Of a stretch of DNA of 64,000 nt, positions 1-8,176 are shown one piece after another (positions within the stretch are counted from its first letter, which is position 1; every line of letters begins with the position of its first letter). A program made the translations under genes and the position numbers. The notes below the pieces were generated by a model, which was not told the origin of the DNA, did not search any database, and worked only from the letters and a program-made list of their open reading frames with translations. The DNA is taken from positions 62,001 through 126,000 of the forward strand of contig NZ_JNXC01000016.1 in assembly GCF_000716595.1 (NCBI RefSeq), written 5' to 3'. The DNA is from Saccharothrix sp. NRRL B-16314 (GTDB lineage Bacteria; Actinomycetota; Actinomycetes; Mycobacteriales; Pseudonocardiaceae).

Positions 1-402
1 GGCGAGGTCGTCGCCAAGGTCGTCGCAGCCGTCACCCGGCTCATCACCGAGGCCATCGCCAGGATCACGCCGATCATCACCCAGGCGCTCGCCGCGGCGG
101 CGGCCACGTTCGGGCAGAGCCTCGCGGTGGCGATCCCGCAGTGCGTGCAGATCGCCGTCGAGTACGGCGGGAAGATCGCGGGCAAGCTGGCCGAGCTGCT
201 GGCCAGTGGTGAGAACCTGGTCAAGCTGGTCGAGGGTGCGCTCGGCGTGCTGAAGGTCGTGAAGGAGGTCGTGTCTTTCATCGGCGAGCGGAGCCAGTCG
301 GGCGTGTCGGGCGACAAACCGACCGGCGCATCGGACCAGAGCGCCGTGCCCGACGACGGCGAACCCACCCTGACGACGTCGACCGCGGGGGGATTCGCAT
401 GA
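1..402 (+). CDS. C-terminal part of an unknown Ala/Val-rich protein
   Basis: The reading frame is open from the left edge, so only the last 133 residues are visible. The first half is helical and rich in Ala, Val and Ile (for example GEVVAKVVAAVTRLI and ITQALAAAAATFGQS). A polar tail rich in Ser, Asp and Gly follows (GVSGDKPTGASDQSAV). I do not recognise a family. Its stop overlaps the start of the next gene (ATGA at 399-402), so the two are probably translated together. An internal GTG at 127 could be a start, but the frame continues upstream with the same codon bias. Confidence 0.55.
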   Translation, partial: GEVVAKVVAAVTRLITEAIARITPIITQALAAAAATFGQSLAVAIPQCVQIAVEYGGKIAGKLAELLASGENLVKLVEGALGVLKVVKEVVSFIGERSQSGVSGDKPTGASDQSAVPDDGEPTLTTSTAGGFA

Positions 403-1526
403 TCGGCAAGTCCCGTCGCCTGCTCACCGGCGTCGCCGGAGGTGTCGTCCTCGCCGTCACCGCCGCCGTCACCGCACCGCCGGCCGCTGTGGCCGCGCAG
501 GACGACCACGCCACGACCAAGGCCGTGCTCGACCGCTACCAGGCGCAGGCCGGACCGGGCGTGGCCGTCCACGCCGGTGACGAAGCCGAGGCGTGGACGC
601 TGAGCAGCGGCACCGCCAAGATCGGCCAGAACCGCCCGATCACGTCGACCGAGCACTTCCGGATCGGCAGTCAGACCAAGACGTTCACGGCGGCGGTGGT
701 GCTCCAGCTCGTGGACGAGGGCCGCGTCGTGCTTGACGCGCCGATCGGGCAGCACCTGCCCGGCGTGCTCACCGGCAACTACGACGGTGACGTCATCACC
801 GTCCGCCAACTCCTCCAGCACACCAGCGGAATGGTCCGGGACGTCCGTGACGCCGCGGCCAACCCGGACGGCAGCTACGCACTGGCCGAGCTGGTCCGAT
901 CCGCGATGGACGAGCCCGCCCAGTTCGCACCCGGCGCGGGCTTCGGGTACTCCAACGTCGGTTACCTCGTGCTCGGCCTGCTGATCGAACGGGTCACCGG
1001 CCGGTCGGCCCGCGACGCGATCACCGAACGGGTCATCACGCCGCTCGGGCTCACGGGCACGTCGTTCCCCGCACCGGGGACGCGGGCACTGGCCGACCCG
1101 TACCTGCCCGGCTACGTGGGTGGCAGAGCCGGCCCGTTCTTCTTCTGGATCGAGGGCACCACGAACACCGAGCTGACCTTCTGGAGCACCGCCGGCGCGA
1201 TCGCGTCCACGTTGGACGACATGGCCGAGTTCTACGGAGCGCTCCTCGACGGCCGGGTCGTTTCGGTGGCGGCGCTCGCCGAGATGCGCCGAACCGTCGC
1301 GCCGGCCCCCTCGTACTCGTACGGGCTCGGGCTGATCAAGATGGACCTCTCGTGCGGTGGTGAGGCGTGGGGACACAACGGCGCGCTCGGCAACGGGCAC
1401 TACTCGTTCACCCTGACCACCGACGACGGCCGGTACGCGTCGCTGGTCACCAACGGGAACGTGCTCAGCTCCAGGCCGGTCTCCATCGAGGTGCTGGACT
1501 CCGCGCTGTGCGAGGTGGCGGCGTGA
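399..1526 (+). CDS. secreted serine hydrolase, beta-lactamase/DD-peptidase family
   Basis: 375 residues. A signal peptide of about 33 residues (hydrophobic core GVVLAVTAAVTA, then AAVAAQ) indicates export. The serine beta-lactamase/R61 DD-peptidase triad is present: S91-Q-T-K94 (SxxK), YSN around residue 187, and HNG in GHNGALG near the C-terminus. This order and spacing match class C beta-lactamase-like DD-carboxypeptidases and esterases of PF00144. The likely role is hydrolysis of D-Ala-D-Ala peptides or of esters outside the cell; the substrate cannot be told from sequence. It overlaps the preceding gene by 4 bases, and the following esterase GTG overlaps its stop, so the three form one operon. 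Confidence 0.88.
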   Translation: MIGKSRRLLTGVAGGVVLAVTAAVTAPPAAVAAQDDHATTKAVLDRYQAQAGPGVAVHAGDEAEAWTLSSGTAKIGQNRPITSTEHFRIGSQTKTFTAAVVLQLVDEGRVVLDAPIGQHLPGVLTGNYDGDVITVRQLLQHTSGMVRDVRDAAANPDGSYALAELVRSAMDEPAQFAPGAGFGYSNVGYLVLGLLIERVTGRSARDAITERVITPLGLTGTSFPAPGTRALADPYLPGYVGGRAGPFFFWIEGTTNTELTFWSTAGAIASTLDDMAEFYGALLDGRVVSVAALAEMRRTVAPAPSYSYGLGLIKMDLSCGGEAWGHNGALGNGHYSFTLTTDDGRYASLVTNGNVLSSRPVSIEVLDSALCEVAA

Positions 1527-2605
1527 TCCGGCGACGACTGACCGCGTCCGGTGTCGCACTCGCCGTCGTGGGTGTGCTCGGCCTGCCCGGCGCGGGGGCG
1601 GCCGCGTCGGCGGTGAACGCGCCGCCGGTGTTCGCCGACGGCCACGGGCTGACGGTGGTGAGCCAACCGAAGTGGGTGGACGCGAACGAGCGCACCTTCG
1701 TCTTCACCGTGCGCACCGCCCACGTGCCCGCGTACTCGGTGATGGACGGCCAGGTCTCCGGCGAGCACGCGGTCATGGTGACGCTGCCGGAGGACTACGA
1801 CCGGACCGCGGCCACCCGCTACCCGGTGCAGTACCACCTGCACGGCCACCCGGACCGCCCGAACACGGTCGCGAACCAGCGGCTGTTCGAGGAGACCACG
1901 GTGGGTGTCCCGCTGATCACGGTGGCGCCCAACGGTTCCGGCCGTGGCTGGTACTCGAACTGGGTGAACCCGCCGGCCGCTCTGGGACCGCAGAACTGGG
2001 AGTTCTTCCACCTGGATCAGGTGGTCCCGTTCATCGACGCGAACCTGCGCACCGTTCCGACCCGTGCCGGCCGGGCGATCTCCGGACACTCGATGGGCGG
2101 CTTCGGCGCCTTCCACTACGCCGAGCACCGGCCGGACCTGTTCGCCTACGTCGGCAGCTTCTCCGGCGGACTCGACCTGCTCAGCCAGGAGCAGCGGGCC
2201 GTGGTCGTCGCCACCACGCAGCTGCCCGGCAGCGGCACGCCGACCGTGCCGGTGGACGCGATCTTCGGTCCGCCGATCTGGCCGCTGGACGGCGTGTGGA
2301 ACCGGGAGAGCCCGGCCCAGCACGTCGGCCCGCTGCGCGGAATGGGCGTCGCGATGTACACCGGCAACGGCGGCGACCTCACCGCGGACCCGATCCAGGC
2401 CGTGGCCGAGAACCGGGCGCGGGCGACGAACCTCGTCACCCGGGACCACCTCGTGGCGGCGGGCATCCCGCACACGTTCGTCGACTACGGCGACGGCAGC
2501 GGGTGGGCGGAGGGCTGCACCGGCAAGCACGCCCAGCTGCCCTGCCTGATGGCCGACATGGACCACTTCGTGTCGCTGCTCATGGGCAGCCTCACCCGCC
2601 CGTAG
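1523..2605 (+). CDS. secreted alpha/beta-hydrolase, esterase D-like
   Basis: 360 residues. I chose the GTG at 1523, which overlaps the stop of the upstream gene (GTGA) and gives a typical signal peptide (MIRRRLTASGVALAVV, then GAGAAASA). The longer frame starting upstream would lie inside the previous gene. The nucleophile elbow GHSMGGFGAFHYAEH and a late DMDHF motif that could supply the catalytic His fit the esterase D/mycolyltransferase-like family (PF00756). It probably cleaves extracellular esters such as acetyl or feruloyl groups, but the substrate is unknown. A strong hairpin 3 bases after the stop ends the operon. Confidence 0.82.
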   Translation: MIRRRLTASGVALAVVGVLGLPGAGAAASAVNAPPVFADGHGLTVVSQPKWVDANERTFVFTVRTAHVPAYSVMDGQVSGEHAVMVTLPEDYDRTAATRYPVQYHLHGHPDRPNTVANQRLFEETTVGVPLITVAPNGSGRGWYSNWVNPPAALGPQNWEFFHLDQVVPFIDANLRTVPTRAGRAISGHSMGGFGAFHYAEHRPDLFAYVGSFSGGLDLLSQEQRAVVVATTQLPGSGTPTVPVDAIFGPPIWPLDGVWNRESPAQHVGPLRGMGVAMYTGNGGDLTADPIQAVAENRARATNLVTRDHLVAAGIPHTFVDYGDGSGWAEGCTGKHAQLPCLMADMDHFVSLLMGSLTRP

Positions 2606-2607
2606 CC

Positions 2608-2653
2608 GCGCGGCGTCGTCACCGGGCCGAGGTACCCGGTGACGACGCCGCGC
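2608..2653 (+). terminator. 19-bp perfect hairpin terminator
   Basis: GCGCGGCGTCGTCACCGGG pairs perfectly with its complement at 2635-2653 across an 8-base loop. There is no U-tract, as is common in high-GC actinomycetes. An ATG at 2639 lies in the right arm, which argues against that codon as the start of the next gene. Confidence 0.75.
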
Positions 2654-2698
2654 CCGTCGCCAGATAATCGCCGGCGGCGCCGGCGGCGGTCGACCACC

Positions 2699-3532
2699 AT
2701 GACGGCCATGATGCTGCTGGTGCCGGCGGATCCGCTCCGCCCGACCCGACCGGACCCGCACTTCGCGCCGGAGGCCGCCGCCGCGCGCGAGGCCGGACAC
2801 CGGGTCGCCCTGGTCGACCACGACGCGCTCACCAGGGGCCACGCCGACCGCGCGGTCGCCAAGGCGCCCGCCGACGAGGACGCCGTCTACCGGGGCTGGA
2901 TGCTCAGGTCGGAGCACTACGCCGCCTTCGCGGACGCCCTCGCGCGGCGAGGAGCCCTGCTGAGGACCACCGCCGACCAGTACCGCGGCGCACACGAACT
3001 CCCCGGGTGGTACGACGACTTCACCGGTCTCACGCCCGAGTCCGCCTGGACCGAGGGCTTCGACCGGGCCGCGTTCGACCGGGCCCGCGAACGCCTGCAC
3101 GCGGGACCGGCCGTGCTGCGCGACTACACCAAGTCGATGAAGCACCACTGGCACGAGGCTGCCTACATCCCCGATATCGCCGACGCCGACGCCGGGTGGG
3201 AAGTCGCCCGGCGCTTCACCGAACTGCGGGACGACGACGCCACCGGCGGCTTCGTGCTGCGCCGCTTCGAGCGGTTCACCTCGACCGAGGTCCGCACCTG
3301 GTGGGTGGACGGTGCCTGCGCGCTCGTCGGCCCGCACCCGGACACCCCGAACGACGTGCCGGACGCGCCGGATCTGACCGCGATCGGACCGCTGGTGCGG
3401 CACCTGCGGTTCGTCACCGTCGACCTGGTCCGGCGCGAGGACGGCGCTTGGCGGGTGGTGGAGCTCGGTGACGGCCAGGTGAGCGACCGGCCGAGCACCA
3501 CCGCCGCGGACACGATGATCGCGATCCTCTGA
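2699..3532 (+). CDS. ATP-grasp domain protein
   Basis: 277 residues from the ATG at 2699. The frame could extend to 2639, but that ATG is inside the terminator stem and would add an Arg run. The C-terminal half carries ATP-grasp features: KSMKHHWHEAA, GGFVLRRFERF (lysine/backbone nucleotide contacts), and VTVDLVRREDGAWRVVELGDGQV, where the E-x-GDGQ segment is typical of the metal-binding strand. This resembles the DUF4343 ATP-grasp group. Such enzymes ligate a carboxylate to an amine or thiol; no partner gene identifies the substrate. It is cytoplasmic and appears monocistronic. Confidence 0.7.
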   Translation: MTAMMLLVPADPLRPTRPDPHFAPEAAAAREAGHRVALVDHDALTRGHADRAVAKAPADEDAVYRGWMLRSEHYAAFADALARRGALLRTTADQYRGAHELPGWYDDFTGLTPESAWTEGFDRAAFDRARERLHAGPAVLRDYTKSMKHHWHEAAYIPDIADADAGWEVARRFTELRDDDATGGFVLRRFERFTSTEVRTWWVDGACALVGPHPDTPNDVPDAPDLTAIGPLVRHLRFVTVDLVRREDGAWRVVELGDGQVSDRPSTTAADTMIAIL

Positions 3533-3533
3533 T

Positions 3534-3549
3534 CGGCAGTGCTCTGCCG
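3534..3549. terminator. short hairpin between convergent genes
   Basis: CGGCAG-TGCT-CTGCCG forms a 6-bp stem just after the ATP-grasp stop. It is a weak terminator candidate for the convergent pair. Confidence 0.35.
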
Positions 3550-3572
3550 GATGTCAGGGGGTCGTGCCGGGG

Positions 3573-4190
3573 TCAGCGCACGCCGCGCGGTCGGAACTGG
3601 ACGCTGATCCGGGGTCCGACCGGCTTCGCCGACTTGGGCACGGCGTGCTCCCACGTCCGCTGGCACGAGCCGCCCATGACGATCAGGTCGCCGTGGCCGA
3701 GCGCGTACCGGACCGTCGCCCCGCCGCCACGGGGCCGCAGCGCGAGCGCGCGGGGTGCGCCGACGGACACGATCGCCACCATCGTGTCCTCGCTGGACCC
3801 GCGCCCGATCGTGTCACCGTGCCAGGCGACGGAGTCCCGCCCGTCGCGGTAGTAGCAGAGGCCGGCGGTGCGGAAGGGTTCGCCCAACTCGGGGGCGTAC
3901 CAGGCGCTGAGGTCCGAACGCGCCCGCGTCAGCACGGGGTCCGGCAACGGCCTGTCCTCGTCGTAGAAGCAGAGCAGGCGCGGCACGTCGACCACGCGCT
4001 CGTACATCTGCCGGCGTTCGGCACGCCAGGGCACTTCGGCGACCAAGTGGTGGAACAGCACGTCCGCGCCGGTCAGCCAGCCGGGGAGCACGTCGACCCA
4101 GGCTCCGTCGCCGAGCACCGTGCGCCGGATGCCGGCCAGCGGGCGCAGGGCGGGCGTCTCCGCGCCGTCGTCGAACAGCGACACCTGCAT
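3573..4190 (-). CDS. alkB: AlkB-type 2-oxoglutarate/Fe(II) dioxygenase (DNA repair)
   Basis: 205 residues. AlkB removes alkyl groups from damaged bases oxidatively. The Fe(II)-binding HxD is in WHGDTIGRG, the distal His is in TWEHAVPK, and the 2-oxoglutarate-binding arginines fall in GPRISVQFRPRG at the C-terminus. RLLCFYDED and GLCYYRDGRDSVAWHGD are also family-typical. I start at the ATG at 4190 (MQVSLFDDG). The longer frame to 4301 would run through a LexA palindrome and overlap a small gene read from the same strand. The LexA box 20 bases upstream predicts induction by DNA damage. Confidence 0.88.
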   Translation of the reverse strand: MQVSLFDDGAETPALRPLAGIRRTVLGDGAWVDVLPGWLTGADVLFHHLVAEVPWRAERRQMYERVVDVPRLLCFYDEDRPLPDPVLTRARSDLSAWYAPELGEPFRTAGLCYYRDGRDSVAWHGDTIGRGSSEDTMVAIVSVGAPRALALRPRGGGATVRYALGHGDLIVMGGSCQRTWEHAVPKSAKPVGPRISVQFRPRGVR

Positions 4191-4210
4191 GAGCGCAGCA
4201 TAACCCGAGA

Positions 4211-4228
4211 GTCGAACACGCGTTCGAC
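4211..4228. promoter_or_regulatory. LexA (SOS) box upstream of alkB
   Basis: GTCGAACACGCGTTCGAC is an inverted repeat with 7-base arms. Its core CGAACACGCGTTCG matches the Gram-positive/actinobacterial SOS-box consensus CGAAC-RNRY-GTTYG at every position. It lies 20 bp before the alkB ATG, where a bound repressor would block transcription. Confidence 0.8.
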
Positions 4229-4266
4229 CCGTAGTGAACTCTATAGCTTCAGTGTTGTCTGAAAGC

Positions 4267-4434
4267 TCAGGCGTCCGGCTCGGGCTTGCGTCGTCGCCCA
4301 CCGGTGCGGACCTGCTTCGAAGCCTCGCTCGCCGGTTCGGGCTGCGGTTTACCGGCGGTCGCCTTCTCGGTCGTCCCCGGGTTGTCGGCGAGCAGGATGG
4401 CGGCCAGCTCGTCGTAGATAGGTGTGCTGCTCAT
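4267..4434 (-). CDS. small unknown protein, 55 aa
   Basis: A short frame starts at the ATG at 4434 (MSSTPIYDELAAILL), with AGAGGA 7 bases upstream as ribosome binding site. The N-terminal third looks helical. The rest is polar and rich in Pro, Glu, Lys and Arg (KPQPEPASEASKQ, then GGRRRKPEP), probably disordered. Codon third positions are mostly G/C. I do not recognise a family. It reads toward alkB, 76 bases away, with the LexA box between them, so it is probably a separate unit. Confidence 0.55.
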   Translation of the reverse strand: MSSTPIYDELAAILLADNPGTTEKATAGKPQPEPASEASKQVRTGGRRRKPEPDA

Positions 4435-4619
4435 GGAAGATCCTCTACCCCGTTTGGACGGAAGTTACACGCTCAGTCAGTGAGGGGTACGGCCAGGGTT
4501 GCGAAAACGATCGACGCCCACGGGCCGGCCGGTGACCTGGCACACAACTCGTTCGCACTTCCGATAGACGGATGTCCTAGTAATCTGGTGGCAGTCCAGC
4601 GCTGCCCGAAGGAGCCGTC

Positions 4620-7600
4620 GTGACCGCAAACCCGCTGCACAACCCGCTGCACCCGGTCCGTTTCGTGACGGCGGCCAGCTTGTTCGACGGGCACGACGCC
4701 GCGATCAACATCATGCGCCGGATCCTCCAGGCCCAGGGCGCGGAGGTCGTCCACCTCGGCCACAACCGGTCGGTGCGCGAGGTCGCCGCCGCGGCCGTGC
4801 AGGAGGACGTGCAGGGCATCGCGATCAGCGCCTACCAGGGCGGACACGTCGAGTACTTCACCTATCTGGTGGAACTTCTGGCCGAACGCGGCGCGCAGCA
4901 CATCAAGGTCTACGGCGGCGGTGGCGGCGTCATCGTGCCGGAGGAGATCGAGCTGCTGCACTCGCGCGGCGTGACGCGCATCTTCTCCCCGGCGGACGGC
5001 CAGGAGCTCGGCCTCGCCCGCATGATCAACACGATGGTGGAGGGGTGCGACCACTCGCTGGCCGACCGCCCGCCGTCGTCGTGGGACGGCCTGTTCACCG
5101 GCAGCGAGGACGTGCTGGCCCGCGCGATCACGCTCGTCGAGGCCGGTGCGCTGCCCGCGGACGTGCGCGAGCGGATGGTGCGGACGGCGGCCGAGCGGAC
5201 CGTGCCGGTACTCGGAATCACTGGAACGGGTGGTTCCGGCAAGTCCTCGCTGACCGACGAGCTGGTCCGCCGGTTCCGGCTGGACCAGCAGGACAAGCTG
5301 CGCGTCGCGGTGCTGGCCGTCGACCCGACCCGGCGGCGTGGCGGCGGCGCGCTGCTCGGCGACCGCATCCGGATGAACTGCCTGGACGGAGACCGCGTCT
5401 TCTTCCGCTCGATGGCGACCCGGCGGGCGGGCTCGGAGGTGCCGGACGGCCTGGGCGACGCGATCCTGGCGTGCAAGGCCGCCGGGTTCGACCTGATCGT
5501 GGTGGAGACGCCGGGCATCGGCCAGGGCGACGCGGCGATCGTGCCGTTCGTGGACCACTCGCTGTACGTGATGACGCCGGAGTTCGGCGCCGCGTCGCAG
5601 CTGGAGAAGATCGACATGCTGGACTTCGCGGACGCGGTGGCGATCAACAAGTTCGAGCGCCGCGGCGCGGAGGACGCCCGCCGTGACGTGGCCCGTCAGC
5701 TGGTGCGCAACCGGGAGGCCTTCGGCGCGTCCTGGGAGGACATGCCGGTCTTCGGCACGTCGGCGGCGACGTTCAACGACGACGGGGTGACGGCCCTCTA
5801 CCAGCACCTGCGCGGCGAGTTGGCGCAGCGCGGACTGGACGTGACCGAGGGCGCGCTGCCGGTCGTGCCGGGCAAGGTCTCGACGTCGGCGGCGACCGTC
5901 GTGCCCGCGACGCGGGTGCGGTACCTGGCCGAGATCGCCGAGACGGTGCGCGGCTACCACCGCGCGACCGAGACGCACGTGGACGCGGTGCGGCGGGCGG
6001 CGCACCTGCGCGCGGCGCGGGCGGAGCTGGAGGCGGCCGGGCACGACACGTCGGCGATCTCGTCGCTGCTGGAGTCGGCGGAGAAGCAGGTCGACGCGGT
6101 GTCGGCGGAGCTGCTGGCGGCGTGGCCGAAGGTGGTGGAGGACTACAGCGGCGACGAGCTGGTCGTCCGGGTGCGGGACAAGGAGATCCACACCCAGCTG
6201 ACGCGGGAGACGTTGTCGGGCAACAAGGTGCGCCGCGTGTCGCTGCCCCGCTACGACGACGACGGCACGTTGCTGCGGTTCCTGCGCCGGGAGAACCTGC
6301 CCGGCCACTTCCCCTACACGTCAGGCGTCTTCCCGTTCAAGCGGGACGGTGAGGACCCGGCGCGGATGTTCGCGGGGGAGGGCGACGCGTTCCGCACCAA
6401 CCGGCGGTTCAAGTACCTGTCGAAGGGCTCGCCGGCGACCCGCCTGTCGACCGCGTTCGACTCGGTGACGCTGTACGGTCGCGACCCCGACACCCCGCCG
6501 GACGTCTACGGCAAGGTCGGCACGTCCGGGGTGTCGATCGCGACGCTGGACGACATGAAGGCGCTCTACGACGGTTTCGACCTGACCGCGCCGAGCACGT
6601 CGGTGTCGATGACGATCAACGGCCCGGCGCCGACGATCCTGGCGTTCTTCCTGAACACGGTGATCGACCAGCAGGTCGACAAGTTCCGCGCCGAGCACGG
6701 CCGCGAGCCCTCGGCGGCGGAGGCGGACCAGCTGGAGGCGTGGGCGCTGGCGACCGTGCGCGGGACGGTGCAGGCGGACATCCTCAAGGAGGACCAGGGG
6801 CAGAACACCTGCATCTTCTCCACCGAGTTCTCGCTGCGGATGATGGCCGACATCCAGGAGTGGTTCATCGAGCGGAAGGTGCGGAACTTCTACTCGGTGT
6901 CGATCTCGGGCTACCACATCGCCGAGGCGGGGGCGAACCCCATCAGCCAGCTGGCGTTCACGCTGGCCAACGGGTTCACGTACGTCGAGTCGTACCTGGC
7001 GCGGGGGATGAGGATCGACGACTTCGCGCCGAACCTGTCGTTCTTCTTCTCCAACGGGATGGACGCCGAGTACAGCGTGATCGGCCGGGTGGCGCGGCGG
7101 ATCTGGGCGGTCGCGATGCGCGAGCGCTACGGCGCGAACGACCGCTCGCAGAAGTTCAAGTACCACGTGCAGACGTCGGGGCGGTCGCTGCACGCGCAGG
7201 AGATGGACTTCAACGACATCCGCACCACGTTGCAGGCGCTGTGCGCGCTCTACGACAACACGAACTCGTTGCACACCAACGCTTACGACGAGGCGATCAC
7301 CACGCCGACCGAGTCGTCGGTGCGGCGGGCGATGGCGATCCAGCTGATCATCAACAAGGAGTGGGGCCTGTCCGCGAACGAGAACCCGTTGCAGGGCTCG
7401 TTCGTGATCGAGGAGCTGACCGACCTGGTCGAGGAAGCGGTGCTGGCCGAGTTCGACCGGCTCTCCGAGCGCGGCGGTGTGCTGGGCGCGATGGAGACGG
7501 GGTACCAGCGCGGCCGGATCCAGGACGAGTCGATGCTGTACGAGCAGCGCAAGCACGACGGCTCGCTGCCGTTGATCGGCGTGAACACGTTCCTGCCGGA

Positions 7601-7859
7601 CGACGGGTCGCGCGAGCACGTGACCATCGAACTGGCCCGCGCGACGGAGGACGAGAAGCGCTCGCAGGTCGAGCGGACCCGCGCCTTCGCCGCCGCGCAC
7701 GCCGCCGAGGCGGAGCCCGCGTTGCGGCGGTTGAAGGAGGCGGCGGCGTCGGGGGAGAACGTGTTCGCGGTGCTGATGGACGCGGCGCGGGTGTGCACGC
7801 TGGGTCAGGTCACCGAGGCGTTCTTCGAGGTGGGCGGTCAGTACCGGCGCAACGTCTGA
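4620..7859 (+). CDS. icmF: IcmF, fused isobutyryl-CoA mutase with G-protein chaperone
   Basis: 1079 residues. IcmF interconverts isobutyryl-CoA and n-butyryl-CoA using adenosylcobalamin, linking valine breakdown to butyryl-CoA supply. Domain order is diagnostic. An N-terminal B12-binding domain carries SLFDGHDAAINIMRR (about 15-150). A MeaI-type GTPase follows, with P-loop GTGGSGKSS near 202-210, ETPGIGQGD near 298 and NKFE near 342. A long linker leads to the substrate TIM barrel (about 550-1079). F584 (RMFAGEGD) and Q728 (GQNTCIFS) occupy the positions that separate isobutyryl-CoA mutases from methylmalonyl-CoA mutases, which carry Tyr and Arg. The start is GTG at 4620, with AAGGAG 5 bases upstream. 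I see no B12 riboswitch in the 185-base leader region. Confidence 0.95.
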   Translation: MTANPLHNPLHPVRFVTAASLFDGHDAAINIMRRILQAQGAEVVHLGHNRSVREVAAAAVQEDVQGIAISAYQGGHVEYFTYLVELLAERGAQHIKVYGGGGGVIVPEEIELLHSRGVTRIFSPADGQELGLARMINTMVEGCDHSLADRPPSSWDGLFTGSEDVLARAITLVEAGALPADVRERMVRTAAERTVPVLGITGTGGSGKSSLTDELVRRFRLDQQDKLRVAVLAVDPTRRRGGGALLGDRIRMNCLDGDRVFFRSMATRRAGSEVPDGLGDAILACKAAGFDLIVVETPGIGQGDAAIVPFVDHSLYVMTPEFGAASQLEKIDMLDFADAVAINKFERRGAEDARRDVARQLVRNREAFGASWEDMPVFGTSAATFNDDGVTALYQHLRGELAQRGLDVTEGALPVVPGKVSTSAATVVPATRVRYLAEIAETVRGYHRATETHVDAVRRAAHLRAARAELEAAGHDTSAISSLLESAEKQVDAVSAELLAAWPKVVEDYSGDELVVRVRDKEIHTQLTRETLSGNKVRRVSLPRYDDDGTLLRFLRRENLPGHFPYTSGVFPFKRDGEDPARMFAGEGDAFRTNRRFKYLSKGSPATRLSTAFDSVTLYGRDPDTPPDVYGKVGTSGVSIATLDDMKALYDGFDLTAPSTSVSMTINGPAPTILAFFLNTVIDQQVDKFRAEHGREPSAAEADQLEAWALATVRGTVQADILKEDQGQNTCIFSTEFSLRMMADIQEWFIERKVRNFYSVSISGYHIAEAGANPISQLAFTLANGFTYVESYLARGMRIDDFAPNLSFFFSNGMDAEYSVIGRVARRIWAVAMRERYGANDRSQKFKYHVQTSGRSLHAQEMDFNDIRTTLQALCALYDNTNSLHTNAYDEAITTPTESSVRRAMAIQLIINKEWGLSANENPLQGSFVIEELTDLVEEAVLAEFDRLSERGGVLGAMETGYQRGRIQDESMLYEQRKHDGSLPLIGVNTFLPDDGSREHVTIELARATEDEKRSQVERTRAFAAAHAAEAEPALRRLKEAAASGENVFAVLMDAARVCTLGQVTEAFFEVGGQYRRNV

Positions 7860-8087
7860 TCAGCGCCGGAGCGCCCGGTAGCGCTTGAGCTGGGCGGTGA
7901 TCCGCGCGGGGTCGGCGGCGCCGTTCAGCTCGGCGAGCAGGTCGTCGGGGCACAGCTCGTAGCGGTCGCCCCACCACCGCCGCGCCTTGTTGTCCCAGAT
8001 CCCGTACCCGCCGGGAACGCCCCTCGCCACGTACCGCCGCTTCGCCAACCGACTCTCCCGTGTCGCCGTCCGCCTCCAGGATCGCAC
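7860..8087 (-). CDS. small conserved-looking unknown protein
   Basis: Up to 75 residues from a GTG at 8087; the start is uncertain and the conserved-looking part begins near YVARGVPGG. The core GGYGIWDNKARRWWGDRYELCP is rich in aromatic and basic residues, followed by a helix DDLLAELNGAADPARITAQLK. It is convergent with icmF; the two stop codons abut with no spacer. It lies 89 bases downstream of the membrane protein on the same strand and may share its transcript. No function can be assigned. Confidence 0.55.
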   Translation of the reverse strand: MRSWRRTATRESRLAKRRYVARGVPGGYGIWDNKARRWWGDRYELCPDDLLAELNGAADPARITAQLKRYRALRR

Positions 8088-8176
8088 CGGACGGCAACCG
8101 GGTTTCGCAGGTTCAGCCTGGTCGCCGGCCGGGGCGTGCCGGCGTGCGGGGGCGCCGCGTCACGGCCGCGTGCTGC

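Noticed and set aside
2639..2698. Earlier ATG for the ATP-grasp gene
   Set aside because: The codon lies in the right arm of a 19-bp terminator hairpin and would add an Arg-run leader.
4191..4301. Longer N-terminus for AlkB
   Set aside because: It crosses the LexA box and overlaps a small gene on the same strand; AlkB homology begins after 4190.
4435..4619. Cobalamin riboswitch upstream of icmF
   Set aside because: The gap is only 185 bases, and I could not find B12-box-like sequence or the expected stems.
4473..6308. Long open frame (611 codons) antisense to icmF
   Set aside because: It is a shadow of icmF. The composition is dominated by Arg, His and Val as expected for antisense frames in GC-rich genes, and the forward frame encodes an unmistakable enzyme.
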